Position numbers and translations under genes: made by a program. Source: Flammula alnicola (taxonomy: Eukaryota > Basidiomycota > Agaricomycetes > Agaricales > Strophariaceae). Taken from it: a stretch of 44,837 nucleotides of DNA. Below, in pieces: positions 10,573 through 20,620 of the stretch. The notes under the pieces were generated by a model. The model had not been told where the DNA came from. It made no database searches and saw only the letters and a list, made by a program, of their open reading frames with translations. Position 1 is the first letter of the stretch, and the number at the start of each line of letters is the position of its first letter. The stretch is taken from positions 1 through 44,837 of the forward strand of contig JADNRV010000370.1 in NCBI GenBank assembly GCA_015499995.1, written 5' to 3'.

Positions 10573-12028
10573 ATGTCAATGTTAAACGTCGAGCAAGCCC
10601 GATCCCACTTCCCCGCCCTCGCCTCCGGGTTTATCTTCGCAGATAATGCCGGCGGATCCCAAGCCGCCAAGGAAGTTGTCGATAGGATCAGCGATTATTT
10701 GCTGAACACGAACGTGCAGCTCGGTGCGGACTACTCCATCTCGGTGCAGAGCACCCAGCGTGTTCTAGTAGATGGACCACGGGAAGCTGCGAAGCTGTTC
10801 AATGCACAATCGCCCGATGAGATTGTGTTTGGGAGCAGTTCGACGCTGAACTTGGAGAACCTCTCAAGGGCGTTAGAGAGTGGTATCCAACCGGGGGATG
10901 AGTTTATCGTGACTGGGGAACACGAAGGTACGCCAATCGATTCCTCGATTGTCAATGAAGTAGACTTACTCACAGTCGAATGTAGCAAACGCTGGGCCGT
11001 GGAAGAAACTCGCAGCCCGCAAAGGAGCCATCGTAAAGCTATGGAAGCCCAGCCCGACTGTCCCCGAGAATCCATACTCCGTAAAGCTGAAAGTAGAGGA
11101 ACTCCTGCCCCTCATTTCGGCGAAGACTCGTATTGTGGCGTTCACGGCGTGCTCCAACATTCTGGGTTCAATCGTGCCAGTGAAGGAAGTGGTCAAGGCC
11201 GTGCGAGCCGAAGCCAAAGCCAAAGGAGCGAAGAAGGTCGAGATCTCGGTCGACTGCGTTGCTTATGCGCCGCATCGTTTCGTAGACGTGCAAGATTGGG
11301 ACGTCGACTTCTGCGTGTTCTCGTTCTACAAGGTCAGACCATGATCTGCACCCTCGAGCATGGTTCGCGATGCTAACGTCTTACAAAACGCCTCTTAGGT
11401 ATACGGACCGCACATTTCGGGCCTGTACGTCCGGTCGTCCGTGTTAGAGAATTCAGTCACCCCAATCGTGCACCACTTCCTCAAAGTCGACAAGGTAGCG
11501 TACAAGCTCCAGCCCGGCGGCCCAGGCTATGAGATCGTCTACGGCAGCACCGGCGTCATCCCCTATCTCCTCTCGTTGACGCCCAAGAACGATCTGAGGG
11601 CGAGTTTCGACGCGATCGCGGCCCATGAGCAAACTCTGATCAAGCCTCTCATCTCTTTCCTGATTGACCCTGTGCAACGCGAACGCGGTGTGCGCATTGT
11701 GGGTGAGGAGACCGTGAATCTCGACAGAGTGCCAACTATCAGTTTCGTCGTGGTAGGTCAACGACCTCTGAAGAGTCGGGCTATCGTCGACTTCTTCGAC
11801 AAGAAAGGCGGGGTGAGTGTCGTTTTGAGACTTCGAATAACCTCGTAATCTAACGCCATCTCGCAGATTGGGATCCGTTATGGCCATTTCTACGCGTACA
11901 CTCTGGTCGACGAATTAACGCCAAAAATAGACACAGATGATGGTGTGGTCCGGATCTCGCTGGTGCATTACAATACAGTGGAGGAAGTACACAAAATCAT
12001 CGCAATACTGAAGGAGGTCCTGGCGTAA
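10573..12028 (+). CDS. PLP-dependent class V aminotransferase, cysteine desulfurase-like (VC1184 type)
   Basis: Four exons (10573-10927, 10986-11332, 11399-11812 and 11867-12028) give 425 residues. Family landmarks in order are FIFADNAGGSQ near the N-terminus, FGSSSTLNLENLSRAL, TGEHEANAGPW, SVDCVAYAPHRFVDV (the Asp that contacts the pyridine ring of PLP), VDFCVFSFYK and VYGPHISGLYVR. The Schiff-base lysine is Lys234, the last codon of exon 2. Near the end, IGIRYGHFYAY and VRISLVHYNTVEEV match the small-domain substrate loop. The enzyme is expected to act on an amino acid. The VC1184-like branch is annotated as cysteine-desulfurase-like, but its substrate is not established. The first intron has two candidate acceptors, CAG at 10973-10975 and TAG at 10983-10985. 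Only the second keeps frame and gives the family HEANAGPW. No targeting peptide was noticed. Confidence 0.88.
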
Positions 12029-12267
12029 TAGAATGTTGGAATTAGGCGTAACGGAAGTAATCTACTGGTTTTACAACAAAATCCGATTACTACTAAGCAA
12101 GAGGTAGAATACTATAGTCCAAAGCGTATGGAGACAGAAAGGTCCGATGATGCATGGGTGAGTAATGTTACATACATGTGGTTAAGAAGTCAAGATGTGA
12201 TGTGTAATGCGTTGTCCAATGAGATGCGAGAGAAAGATAGCAAGGCAGAAAGGGAGAACGAAATGCT

Positions 12268-12857
12268 TTAGGCACCCGTAATCGTAAACTCGGGAGAGAA
12301 GTTTCCAGAATCGCCGAACACTGGGAAAGAAGGGTAAGTATGTAAATAAAACACAGCCTCATGACCTCGAATGCAAGACGTGCACTCACAGACAACCTGG
12401 TAATCATTGCCGTCCAGCACCCAGGGCACTGTGACTGTAGTCCTGCCCAACAGAATGTCGAAATTCGCAGCGAGGATCACTATCCGTTAAAAATGAGATG
12501 AATTTAGAGATCGAATACAAGAGAACGAGGGGAGACTAACGTGGAGTGGTGAGGTCGCCTTTGCGCAACATAATTTGGCCAATTTTGTTTGTGATATTTA
12601 CGGGAGCGCCGGATGTATCCCTGATGATGCGAGCAACGTGTCTTAGCATGAAAAGCGGTAATATAACTTATAGACGAGACATACCAAGTGACATTATGAT
12701 GTTGACCGACTGTCCAGACCGTACCGGCATGAGGATACGTTACTGGAGGCACAAAAACATCCCGAGACTCGAGAGTCGTGATTGGAGAAGCGCCGACGGA
12801 CGAGAGTGCAGAGACGAGGAGAAGGGAGGCAAATGTCGTGATGCTCGTGAACTTCAT
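12268..12857 (-). CDS. Small secreted Kre9/Knh1-like (Ser-Thr-rich GPI-anchor family N-domain) protein
   Basis: Four exons (12857-12685, 12620-12541, 12479-12390 and 12320-12268) encode 131 residues. The first ~23 residues are a textbook signal peptide (MKFTSITTFASLLLVSALSS..ASP). The mature part is one Kre9/Knh1-type beta domain: VFVPPVTYPHAGTVWTVGQ, HNVTWDTSGAPVNITNKIG, IMLRKGD, ILLGRTTVTVPWVLDGNDY and LFGDSGNFSPEFTI. Two N-glycosylation sequons (NVT, NIT) are visible. Relatives act at the fungal cell wall and are linked to beta-1,6-glucan or are simply wall-bound. This one stops right after the domain (TITGA), with no Ser/Thr-rich stalk and no GPI signal, so it should be freely secreted. 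It is convergent with the aminotransferase, with 239 bases between stops. Confidence 0.85.
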
Positions 12858-13730
12858 TGGTAGAACGTAGAGGGCGTATCACAGAATGTTATCGTCAAAG
12901 AGGTTTTGAAAGGTTGAATGGCAAGCTGTGGATGGGCCGTTCGTCGAGTATAAATACGATGGAGGATGTACGTCACTTGCCGGGCAGTGTCATCCGAACA
13001 AGGCGCAGGTCTCGGGACTGGAAGTGGGCCTGGACCAATCGGCCGGCTTTCGAGATGCATGCGTGCGCAGTGCCTCACGGTAGATTGGCCAGGGTGGCCA
13101 GGTATTCGGGTGACGATATTCAAACGACGTCAGCAGCTGAACCTGGAGAGGATTCGCGTTTCGGAATCCTCTTAGACTTGTCCTGCTATGGGTCAGAAGG
13201 TCTGCGGTATTTACAGAAGATCTAGCAATACATCGCGAGTGCAGTGACTATCTGCAACTTCGAATCGAGTCTGACGTGGTAGACCGTCCACAAATCATCA
13301 GTATGGAGCGGGATCCGCGTGGAAGGAGAGATTTCGGTCTATTGGATAGATGTTAGCTGCAGCTTGGAAGATCAATCTCGAGAAGCCCGTACTTGCAATG
13401 GCGAATCGTTTGATACCGACGATAACGGCCAACTTGCACCTCTAGACGACCATTGCTTTTCTGAATGTGCTTAATGACGACCTTCTCGGGAGTTTCTACG
13501 GGCTGTGCATGAGGCCCGAATATTGATATAGGCCGATTCAGAGAAGCTTGAAGAACTTCTGAGTCATGGACGCGGCAAGAACTCGGAGGAACAATTGTCG
13601 TACCGGCAAGAATGGCAATGCAGTCATTGCAATGAGTATCACAAAAACGAGCCTCTGATGGAGTAAAACTCTAGACGGTCATTAAGCGTAAGAGAAAACC
13701 TTAAGGAATCAAGCAAGTTGGAACTTGGGA
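12858..13730. other. Promoter side of the secreted gene, then no gene seen
   Basis: A TATAAATA lies near 12948, about 90 bases upstream of the secreted gene's start, but in the opposite orientation. The rest has short open frames without family signal. The stretch at about 13105-13150 resembles part of the repeat patch at 13.96 kb when read on the other strand (ATATTCAAACGACGTC compared with CATCCAAACAACATC), so repeat-derived sequence may begin here. Confidence 0.35.
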
Positions 13731-13859
13731 GTTACTGAGGACAAGCAGTGCCAATTGCCAGCAGTTTTCGGCGTGATTGTTTGTAAAGATTTGGAACTAG
13801 GAGCTCGGCGCCGTTCGGCTCGCTGACCATGTTGCCGACCGCTGCCGACACAACGCGAC

Positions 13860-14800
13860 TTTCTACACCACCGCTTCGTTTGGGATGTCCGGCTGACATC
13901 CGGCGTCCGGACATCCCCAGATTATCCGGGTGAATATCCCTGGGACAAAAACCTGAATTTGTCACCTGATGTCTGGCGGCAGATGTTGTTTGGATGTCAG
14001 ACCTGGACATCCTGAGGATGTCTGCACAAACATCAGTAGTTCATCCTCTCCTGGTCATCCATCCATCCTGTGTTTCTGTGCCAGATATCCAGTTTGTTGT
14101 AATATACAATACTTTCTCCATCACACAGTAAAGTTTATGGTCCAATATGGGCAACAAAATATTCTATTGAAGGTATCTAATACAGTGAGGCTATGGCACA
14201 CATATACTATGATTGAGAACTACGGAAAGACCAGAAGGTAAGGTAAGGGAGGGAGGGAAGAGGAGGGAGCAGAGCAGAGGGAAGGGAAGAGAATCTGTAG
14301 GCTTGGTAAAGGAAGTCTAGCTGGAGGTTAACTAGGGGATTAAAAACGAGTGAGAATGTAGCTGGTAAAGGTGTCTGTGTCAGTTAGACTCGACAACACA
14401 GAAAAGAAGGGAGGTAGAAATACCTTCAAGGCCATGGCCATAGGTGGCCTAGTGGTTCCTACGGCTATTGTGGGGTAGCGAGCAATGAGAGGAGTGCGGC
14501 AAGCAACATTGTGAAAGGAGGGTGATGGTTGAGAGCAAGAGGGAGCGACGGATTCGTGGCAGACTCATCGTGACTTGTCATGTCACACGCACCCGAGAAC
14601 AGGGACATTTTCAAAAAAAATCTCTAAGTCCAAACGAAACGTCGCTGGGCTATTTTGTGGATGTCCAGCGGATGTCTGCAGGGCAGACATCCAAAGGACA
14701 TCCAAAGGCACAGCCTCACCTCATCCTGTCCGGACAGGCACGGGTTGTATCCTTTGCATGCCGTACGGACGTAAGCATGTCCTCCGGCTGTCGGCCCTAA
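13860..14800. mobile_element. GGATGTC/GACATCC hairpin-rich repeat, possible non-autonomous DNA transposon
   Basis: Two patches (about 13880-14060 and 14660-14800) are packed with the heptamer GGATGTC and its complement. Perfect hairpins occur in both: GGGATGTCCGG at 13882-13892 pairs with 13907-13917 (14-base loop), and GGATGTCTGC at 14670-14679 pairs with 14683-14692 (3-base loop). The ~600 bases between are A/G-rich and non-coding. Paired dense patches around a spacer recall the subterminal repeats of DNA transposons, but I found no terminal inverted repeat, no target-site duplication and no transposase, so the boundaries are only approximate. No gene is supported here. Confidence 0.4.
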
Positions 14801-16425
14801 AACGTCAAATGGGCATCAACCAGTCCTCCTTTTGGCTGTTCGGCAGGCTATCAGTCGGCGACTTTCAGGATTATGTCCGATTTATGTCACACGCAAACGG
14901 TGGTGTAAGCTTACGTAGCGCGCATCATGCATGTCTTCTCTTGGCACTCCCGGAGATGCACGACGACCGGTCGATGTCGAATAGAGAGACTAAGTTAAAC
15001 CTTGCCCAAACGAATTCTCCAGGCATTATTATTTAATCGTTGATCTTGCGTTGATCCAGAAAAGGCCCAGTTGTGGAAGTTCAGGCAGTCCCGACTCCCC
15101 TCTCGAACGGACGAGATCCTTGGAAAAAATTGGCTCCCTTAGAAACGGAAAGGGGCGAATGAAATGCACTGAAGGATTAAATTTACAACTTACTAATTGT
15201 CGTGAGTGTGGTCGTGCCCGTTCAATACCCTCTCTTATATTCACTTCTTTGTAAACGGCCCTTGATGGGTAGGCTTCTCCGCCGTCATGACGCAAAGGAC
15301 TTCAACAGGACCCAAACGACGCAGCAGTTTTCGCACTCTTCTATTGCTGCTCGCCTGGACATTGCTCAAAGTGGCTCCTTTACTGCGTTTCCCGCAGCCT
15401 CATATTTAGCCACGAACAGGACCATAGACATGGTTTGTTGTTTATGCACTGCCTCGTTGGCAGTCACTGCGAGATTTTCCTCCTTTATAGGTATGTACTT
15501 AGTCAGATACACTCGGCTTGTCGCCAATGTCATTGTTAAGATTGGATCAGAGAACTGATGAAGAGGAGTGGCCACCGTGCGTATACAAGCAGCTCCTCGG
15601 CGTCAACACATTCTTTTTCCATCTAGCAATGGACATTAAATGGATCTTTTGGTATCATCTATTAAACAGGCTTCAAGGACTCTCAGGGAGTTTACAATTT
15701 CCGACTATCTTGCTCTGAGGACGGGGCCAAGATGGTCATAGATTCTTTATCTGAATGCCCCACTCCTCAATGGTTCTCATTTTTTAATTTTCTATCGCTC
15801 AACATGGAGGTGCTGAACATTTCTCTGCTGGATTACCTGGCAATAAAGATGGATAGCTGGGTGATAAGAACACCAAATGTAAGCGTATCTTATGTTAGCA
15901 CTGACGCTTGCGCATTCACGTCTCACGTATCGACGTACAGTTTCTCTCCACAGTTTAAACTGCTCGAGGGTTTGCAGAAACGCTCTTATCCCGAGTAGAA
16001 TTTAAACGGCATCGCAATATACCACATACATTGACCAAGAATTGATGTTGAATTGATGTTCATTTTAGCTGAAAGCACTCCATCTATCAAGAGCTTTTTC
16101 GGAGAGAGTCATATGAAGCAGGTTCGTGAATAGTATTTTGGCCACGAGCATATGCAATAACCTCACCACATTCGTCATACCCACAGTTGATCACTAGGAT
16201 TACGGCGTAGTCTAACATCCTTATTTGAACGCGAAATCCATGAGCAAGGTGGATGAATAGTAGTAGATCGAGGATATATCACTTTCGCTTTGAGGACGCA
16301 CCTTCATTCGACCACAGAAGCTGACAAGTAAAGAGAGACATGGCAATTCCGAGCCGAGAGTCGAACCAGCTGGCAAAATACATACTTCGACCAAGACTAT
16401 AGATAAAGTCAAGCTTAGCGAAGTC
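14801..16425. other. Gene-poor stretch between repeat and TGS1
   Basis: Several short open frames occur on both strands. The most protein-like is a small one starting at 15287 (MTQRTSTGPKRRSSFRTLLLLLAW.., basic then hydrophobic, about 40 codons), but I found no following exon in phase. Others at 15518-15998 are hydrophobic fragments without start context or family likeness. I see no supportable gene; a decayed one is possible. Confidence 0.35.
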
Positions 16426-17633
16426 TCAAAACATACCTTCTTGTCCAGCCGTCAAACCGCCAAAGTAACATGTCAATGCTTTCATCTTGTTACCCATCCA
16501 CTCTTCTTCGATTTCTATTTTTTCCTCCAGCTCCTGGTTTAGTTCGTCAGAAGATCCGGTATTTTCTGACGAATTCTTCGACCTTGCCTTTTCTTCGGAA
16601 AGAAGGGCACTGATTTCCTCCAGTCGCGTGTTTCGCGGAAGGTAGTACGCGACATTTTTTGTGATTTTACGCGTGAGATCAAAGAGCTGAGCGCCATGGA
16701 TGGGTTGTATTGAGGATAAGGAGTACGAGGGATGTGCAGACGTCGAGTTAGGTGGTGCGAGTGCATTTCCTTGCATTACCACATCATCGGTCGATCCTGA
16801 GAGGTAAGAGGGGCCACCCCAAGGAGGGCTGAGGAAGACAACATCAATTTTGCGTTTCTCGTGTGGTTTTTCTAGGCTTGGTCCAGGGGAAGATGTCATG
16901 GATAGATAGGATTTGACGAAGGAAACATAGTCTGTCAGGAGGAACTCGATGCGATCTGCCACACCATATATTTGAGCATTGTGCCTCGCGAGCGCTAGGC
17001 GCGTCGGCGAGGTGTCCAGAGCTATCACTAAACAAAAACGTTAGTGGTAATTGACGTCCCTATTCTCACGACTCACCTCGTTGGCACGTTTTTGCAAACG
17101 CGATCGCGTTTCCACCGACACCGCAAAAGGAATCCAAAATCGTGTCGCAGCGACATCTCTCCGCAATTTGGTCTGCAAGCAGCTCTGGCGTAACGCTGTA
17201 CCATCCCTCTTCATCCAGAAGACATCCAGGAGATGTTGAATATAACGAAAAGAACCGTCGACGCTGTGAGAAGTCTAATGGCATAAATCAATACAGCAAA
17301 AAGTAGAGGCGACATCAGAAACGCACATTTTTGCAGGTGTTCTGGGACCTGCGAGGCATGGGTGTAGTGTGGTACGAGCCCAGTTGCGTCGTATTTCTCG
17401 ACCCACTTGATTTCTGAGTGCACGGTGTCTTCTACAACTGCGGTACCATCATTCACCTTCCGTCGCTTCGCGGGTGGATTTCCTTCATGTGTCTCGAAAT
17501 GCTTCTTCTCTGGAGTCAAGTTTGTCTTCGACGAAGTGGTGGCTGCATCGGAATTGGCGGAATTCGATTTCATCGACTCGAACACAAACCTTGATACACC
17601 TGACAGTCCACCCCTCCGTTTCGTTTTGCCCAT
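16426..17633 (-). CDS. TGS1: Trimethylguanosine synthase (RNA cap N2-methyltransferase)
   Basis: Three exons (17633-17327, 17274-17077 and 17027-16426) give 368 residues. TGS1 converts the 7-methylguanosine cap of snRNAs and snoRNAs to 2,2,7-trimethylguanosine using S-adenosylmethionine in the nucleus. The N-terminal ~100 residues are basic and disordered (MGKTKRRGG, NPPAKRRKVN). EGWYSVTPE leads the core, DSFCGVGGNAIAFA (about residues 150-163) is SAM motif I, VIALDTSPTRLALARHNAQIYG is motif II, and VVFLSPPWGGPSY (residues 231-242) is the diagnostic motif IV whose Trp stacks on the cap guanine. A coiled acidic helix (ELEEKIEIEEEW) and KALTCYFG close the fold. The stop used is at 16426-16428. 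A GTATGT within the last codons could be a donor for a C-terminal extension, but the following frame is not family-like. Confidence 0.92.
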
Positions 17634-17778
17634 GATCGACAGATTTCAAATAAAATCCTGATCTTCGGTCCTAGAGACAGCGAACTTAGCTTCTCTGTGA
17701 GTTGTAGGATTCTAATCCGAGTCTGGGTAGCAATTTGGAGGTGGTGAGGACGTGAGTTCAATAATCATGCCAGGCCAG

Positions 17779-17810
17779 CCAATAGAAAACAAAGCACGTG
17801 AAAGCACGTG
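17779..17810. promoter_or_regulatory. CCAAT box and tandem CACGTG E-boxes upstream of TGS1
   Basis: CCAAT lies at 17779-17783, and an exact tandem duplication of AAAGCACGTG at 17791-17810 gives palindromic CACGTG at 17795-17800 and 17805-17810. They sit 146-177 bases upstream of the TGS1 start. CACGTG is the core site of bHLH factors of the Cbf1/Pho4/USF kind, and CCAAT is the HAP-complex site. Function here is inferred. Confidence 0.5.
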
Positions 17811-18698
17811 TGTCTGGGACTCCGGGAGATAAGCTGAGATAAGATAACTAACCTCAACGATCATTCGGCGCCAAATCGTCCTTATCAATTTAGATTATGG
17901 CATTCTTGACTCGGAACCTTGCGAGTCTGAGCAAAATGTATTTACATATGAACGTTCAAGAATCCAATGAATTTTTCTTCAAAACTCCTTCCAAAACCCC
18001 CAGCCGCCCAACAACCACCCAATCGAATACAGGTGACTGGAATACTTAACTTATACTGAATACGCGCATCCTGTTCCAAGGTCTTTTGTTTGTTTTTTAT
18101 GCCTTATTATACTAGCACAGGAAAGTCAGAATTCTAATCAGATATCATTTAGAAAGCTCTTCTCTAAGTACCCGCCGCTGTCCCATGAAGTGCGGTTGCG
18201 ATATTATGTTAATGCGCCACATAAACTTAGTCTAGATAGTGCTGTTCATCTTGGTTCACGATTGCGACGGCAACCTTATCTTTGAGCCAAAGTAAAGACC
18301 GGGACAATCGCCACATTTTTAATCACATAGGATGATATCAGCGACGCATATTAAATGCAGCACTACGTATACAGCGAAGTATAGAATTTCGCCGACTCAA
18401 ACGCACCAAAATTTCCCATTGCCTTAAAAGTAACACACTACATATAGTTATGCGGGGATACTGATGCATGTGGGGATACTGATGGTTAGGATACAGAAAT
18501 AGACTGGTAGTTGATTCCGAATGAAGTATAGTGCGCGTTCCGTAAATGTTATCATGACAGAGAGGAGTTTGAGTGACCACATATGTAAATCTTCTTTCTG
18601 AACGGTGTAGGAACCGTGTGTATAATAAGCCATTGTTATATCCATTGCAAGTCATGAGAAAATAGTTGGGTATCTTTAGAAAGAGGATTTGTAGGCAG
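17811..18698. other. Intergenic region, no gene seen
   Basis: AT-rich, with short open frames only. It lies between the TGS1 promoter and the 3' end of the FAD monooxygenase, whose 3' UTR probably occupies the right part. It has a local ATGTGGGGATACTGATG-type direct repeat near 18450-18485. Confidence 0.4.
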
Positions 18699-20620
18699 TT
18701 ACCCGGAAGATTCCAATAGCCGTAACGCCTCTTGGACCGAGCCCCCGAGCGACGACATCCAAGCCCATTCCCAGTTCTTGGTGAACACCTTACCTAGGAT
18801 CTTAAGCTTGGACAACATCTCGTGATCGGGAACTGTGTCGAAGTCGACCTCCTGGCAATCGAGGGTAAAGTATCGTCCATTGAGTCGCGAGCGCTCTTGA
18901 GTTTGCAGAGCGAAAGGTCTTCGTATATGATCATATATACTCAGCGCCCGCCCTATTGTGGCTTTCGTCGTGAGCGGGTGGCCTAATAGAGTAGAAAGAA
19001 TGTAGGCGTCCTAGTCAACGGTGAGTAACTGTCAGTTGAGACTTCATTAGATTTCATATCGCACCTCAATGGCTTGCCCGGCACCCGAACCTTGATGAGG
19101 AGTCATGGCATGGGCCTAGATTTGTCAATGAAGGACTCAGTCGCAGTTCAGGAAGATAAAATCTTACGGCATCGCCTAACACGGCAACATTCCCAGAAAA
19201 AATGATCCAAGAGGCTTCACGGTGTGAATGGCCCAACGTAGTGGCTTGTCGACACACTATAAATGAGTGGGAAGTTAGTCGCTATGTATTGACATCGCAA
19301 CAGCCATGAGACTGACATCTAACAGCGCTTGGACTTCTGGCTCCCAGTTTCTGAACAACGAGATGAATTCGTTTTTATCGGTGGGGCAGACCCAAGGTCC
19401 GTTAAATTTTGTATTCTCCAAGTCGTGCTGTGATTTGAAAGCGACAAAGTTAATCATTTTTCCATGCGATATGGGGTATGCAATTATGTACTAAAGAGGA
19501 CTTCAGTGACGGTAGATCGTAGGGAAAAATCAGGCTTACACCATTTCGACCCAGATACTAAAATTACATCGTCTACTCGTCAGCGAATAATAATATATAG
19601 GAGACATCGAATGAGGTGCACCTGAGTGGGCTGTGTAAAGACTCGATGATTAGGATCCCGGATCCTTAATCTATCGGCAGTAATCAATGCACGATACGCA
19701 TTCGTGCCGCTCCAGGTGGGTTCAATCAAAGCCGTGATATCAGCGGCCTCGGACCAATTATTTTGTGATTGTGCCCACTGCGCCTTTTCGCCCAAGAGCG
19801 AACGTCGTACCGCGGATTTTAGCCCGTCAGCACCCACAAGGACATCACAAGAGGCCCTTGTTCCGTCTTCGAAGAGAAGGTTGATGGGTCCTCCATACCG
19901 CTGTGTATATGACCGGAGGCGTTTGGAGCAATGTATTCGGTATGATGCAGGTAGCTTTCTTAGAAGTGCGTTCTGAAAGTCGGGGCGGTGAAAGGTCAGC
20001 AGGTTTCCTGTGTAAGGGCGAATGGGTATCCTAGTAAGCCTCGTATTGTCTGTGAATGGAGTAACTAACCCTTTGTGACTAACGTGCAGAATTCGAGGCC
20101 TTCTGGGCGGTCGCTCTTGCGGTATCTAAAGGAAGCCACTTGCATCGACGATTCAGTGTGGAGTCGCCCAGGGTATGTTGCCTAAGATTACCTGGGCCCT
20201 CTGTTGGCTTCACTTCAGTCGACTTCAGCAAGTCTTCCTCCAGATGAAGCTTCTTGATGACTTCCCATGGCCCTAGATAAAAGATAAATAGCGAAGGTCA
20301 ATATTGGCGTACAAGTCAATCCCTCCCACTTACGAGGAAAGAGGCCAATCCCTGCACCGAGCTCTGCAATTTTTTCAGCTCCTTCAAATATTTCCACCTC
20401 GATATCTGGATAACGAGATAGAGCAACTGCATATTTTGACCACAGACTGAATAAAGATTTTTTTGTTAAAGAAGATGAAACAGCGATGAGCAGCACCTGC
20501 AGTGGTCAATCCACCAATACCGGCTCCACTGCATCATCGTAAGTGTTAGGATCACTCCAGGAACATGATCACTACAAATACTGACCATATTGCAACTCTA
20601 AACTTTGTACCAGAACCCAT
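18699..20620 (-). pseudogene. FAD-dependent monooxygenase (salicylate hydroxylase-like) with one frame break
   Basis: Eleven exons fit: 20620-20586, 20528-20497, 20426-20334, 20272-20192, 20138-20070, 20007-19622, 19557-19540, 19490-19317, 19256-19168, 19115-19065 and 19010-18699. About 446 residues would result. Landmarks are CGAGIGGLTTAVALSRYP (Rossmann GxGxxG), FEGAEKIAELGAGIGLFPR, VGADGLKSAVRR (the DG motif), CVDKPLRWAIHTVKP and VLGDAAHAMTPHQGSGAGQAIEDAYIL (FAD ribityl motif). Such enzymes hydroxylate aromatic acids with NAD(P)H and O2. Exon 9 is 89 bases long, one short of a whole number of codons. The frame shifts between GSFF and SGNVAVLGDA at a six-T run on the minus strand (19197-19202). 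One extra T restores everything, so this is either a base-calling error or a fresh null allele. Confidence 0.78.

Noticed and set aside
10928..10985. Suspected one-base frameshift in the PLP enzyme
   Set aside because: Using the acceptor at 10984-10985 closes the frame and gives the family motif, so no indel is needed.
16221..16425. C-terminal extension of TGS1 through a GTATGT donor
   Set aside because: The extra reading (SELPCLSLLVSFCG..) is not TGS1-like, and the fold is already complete at the used stop.
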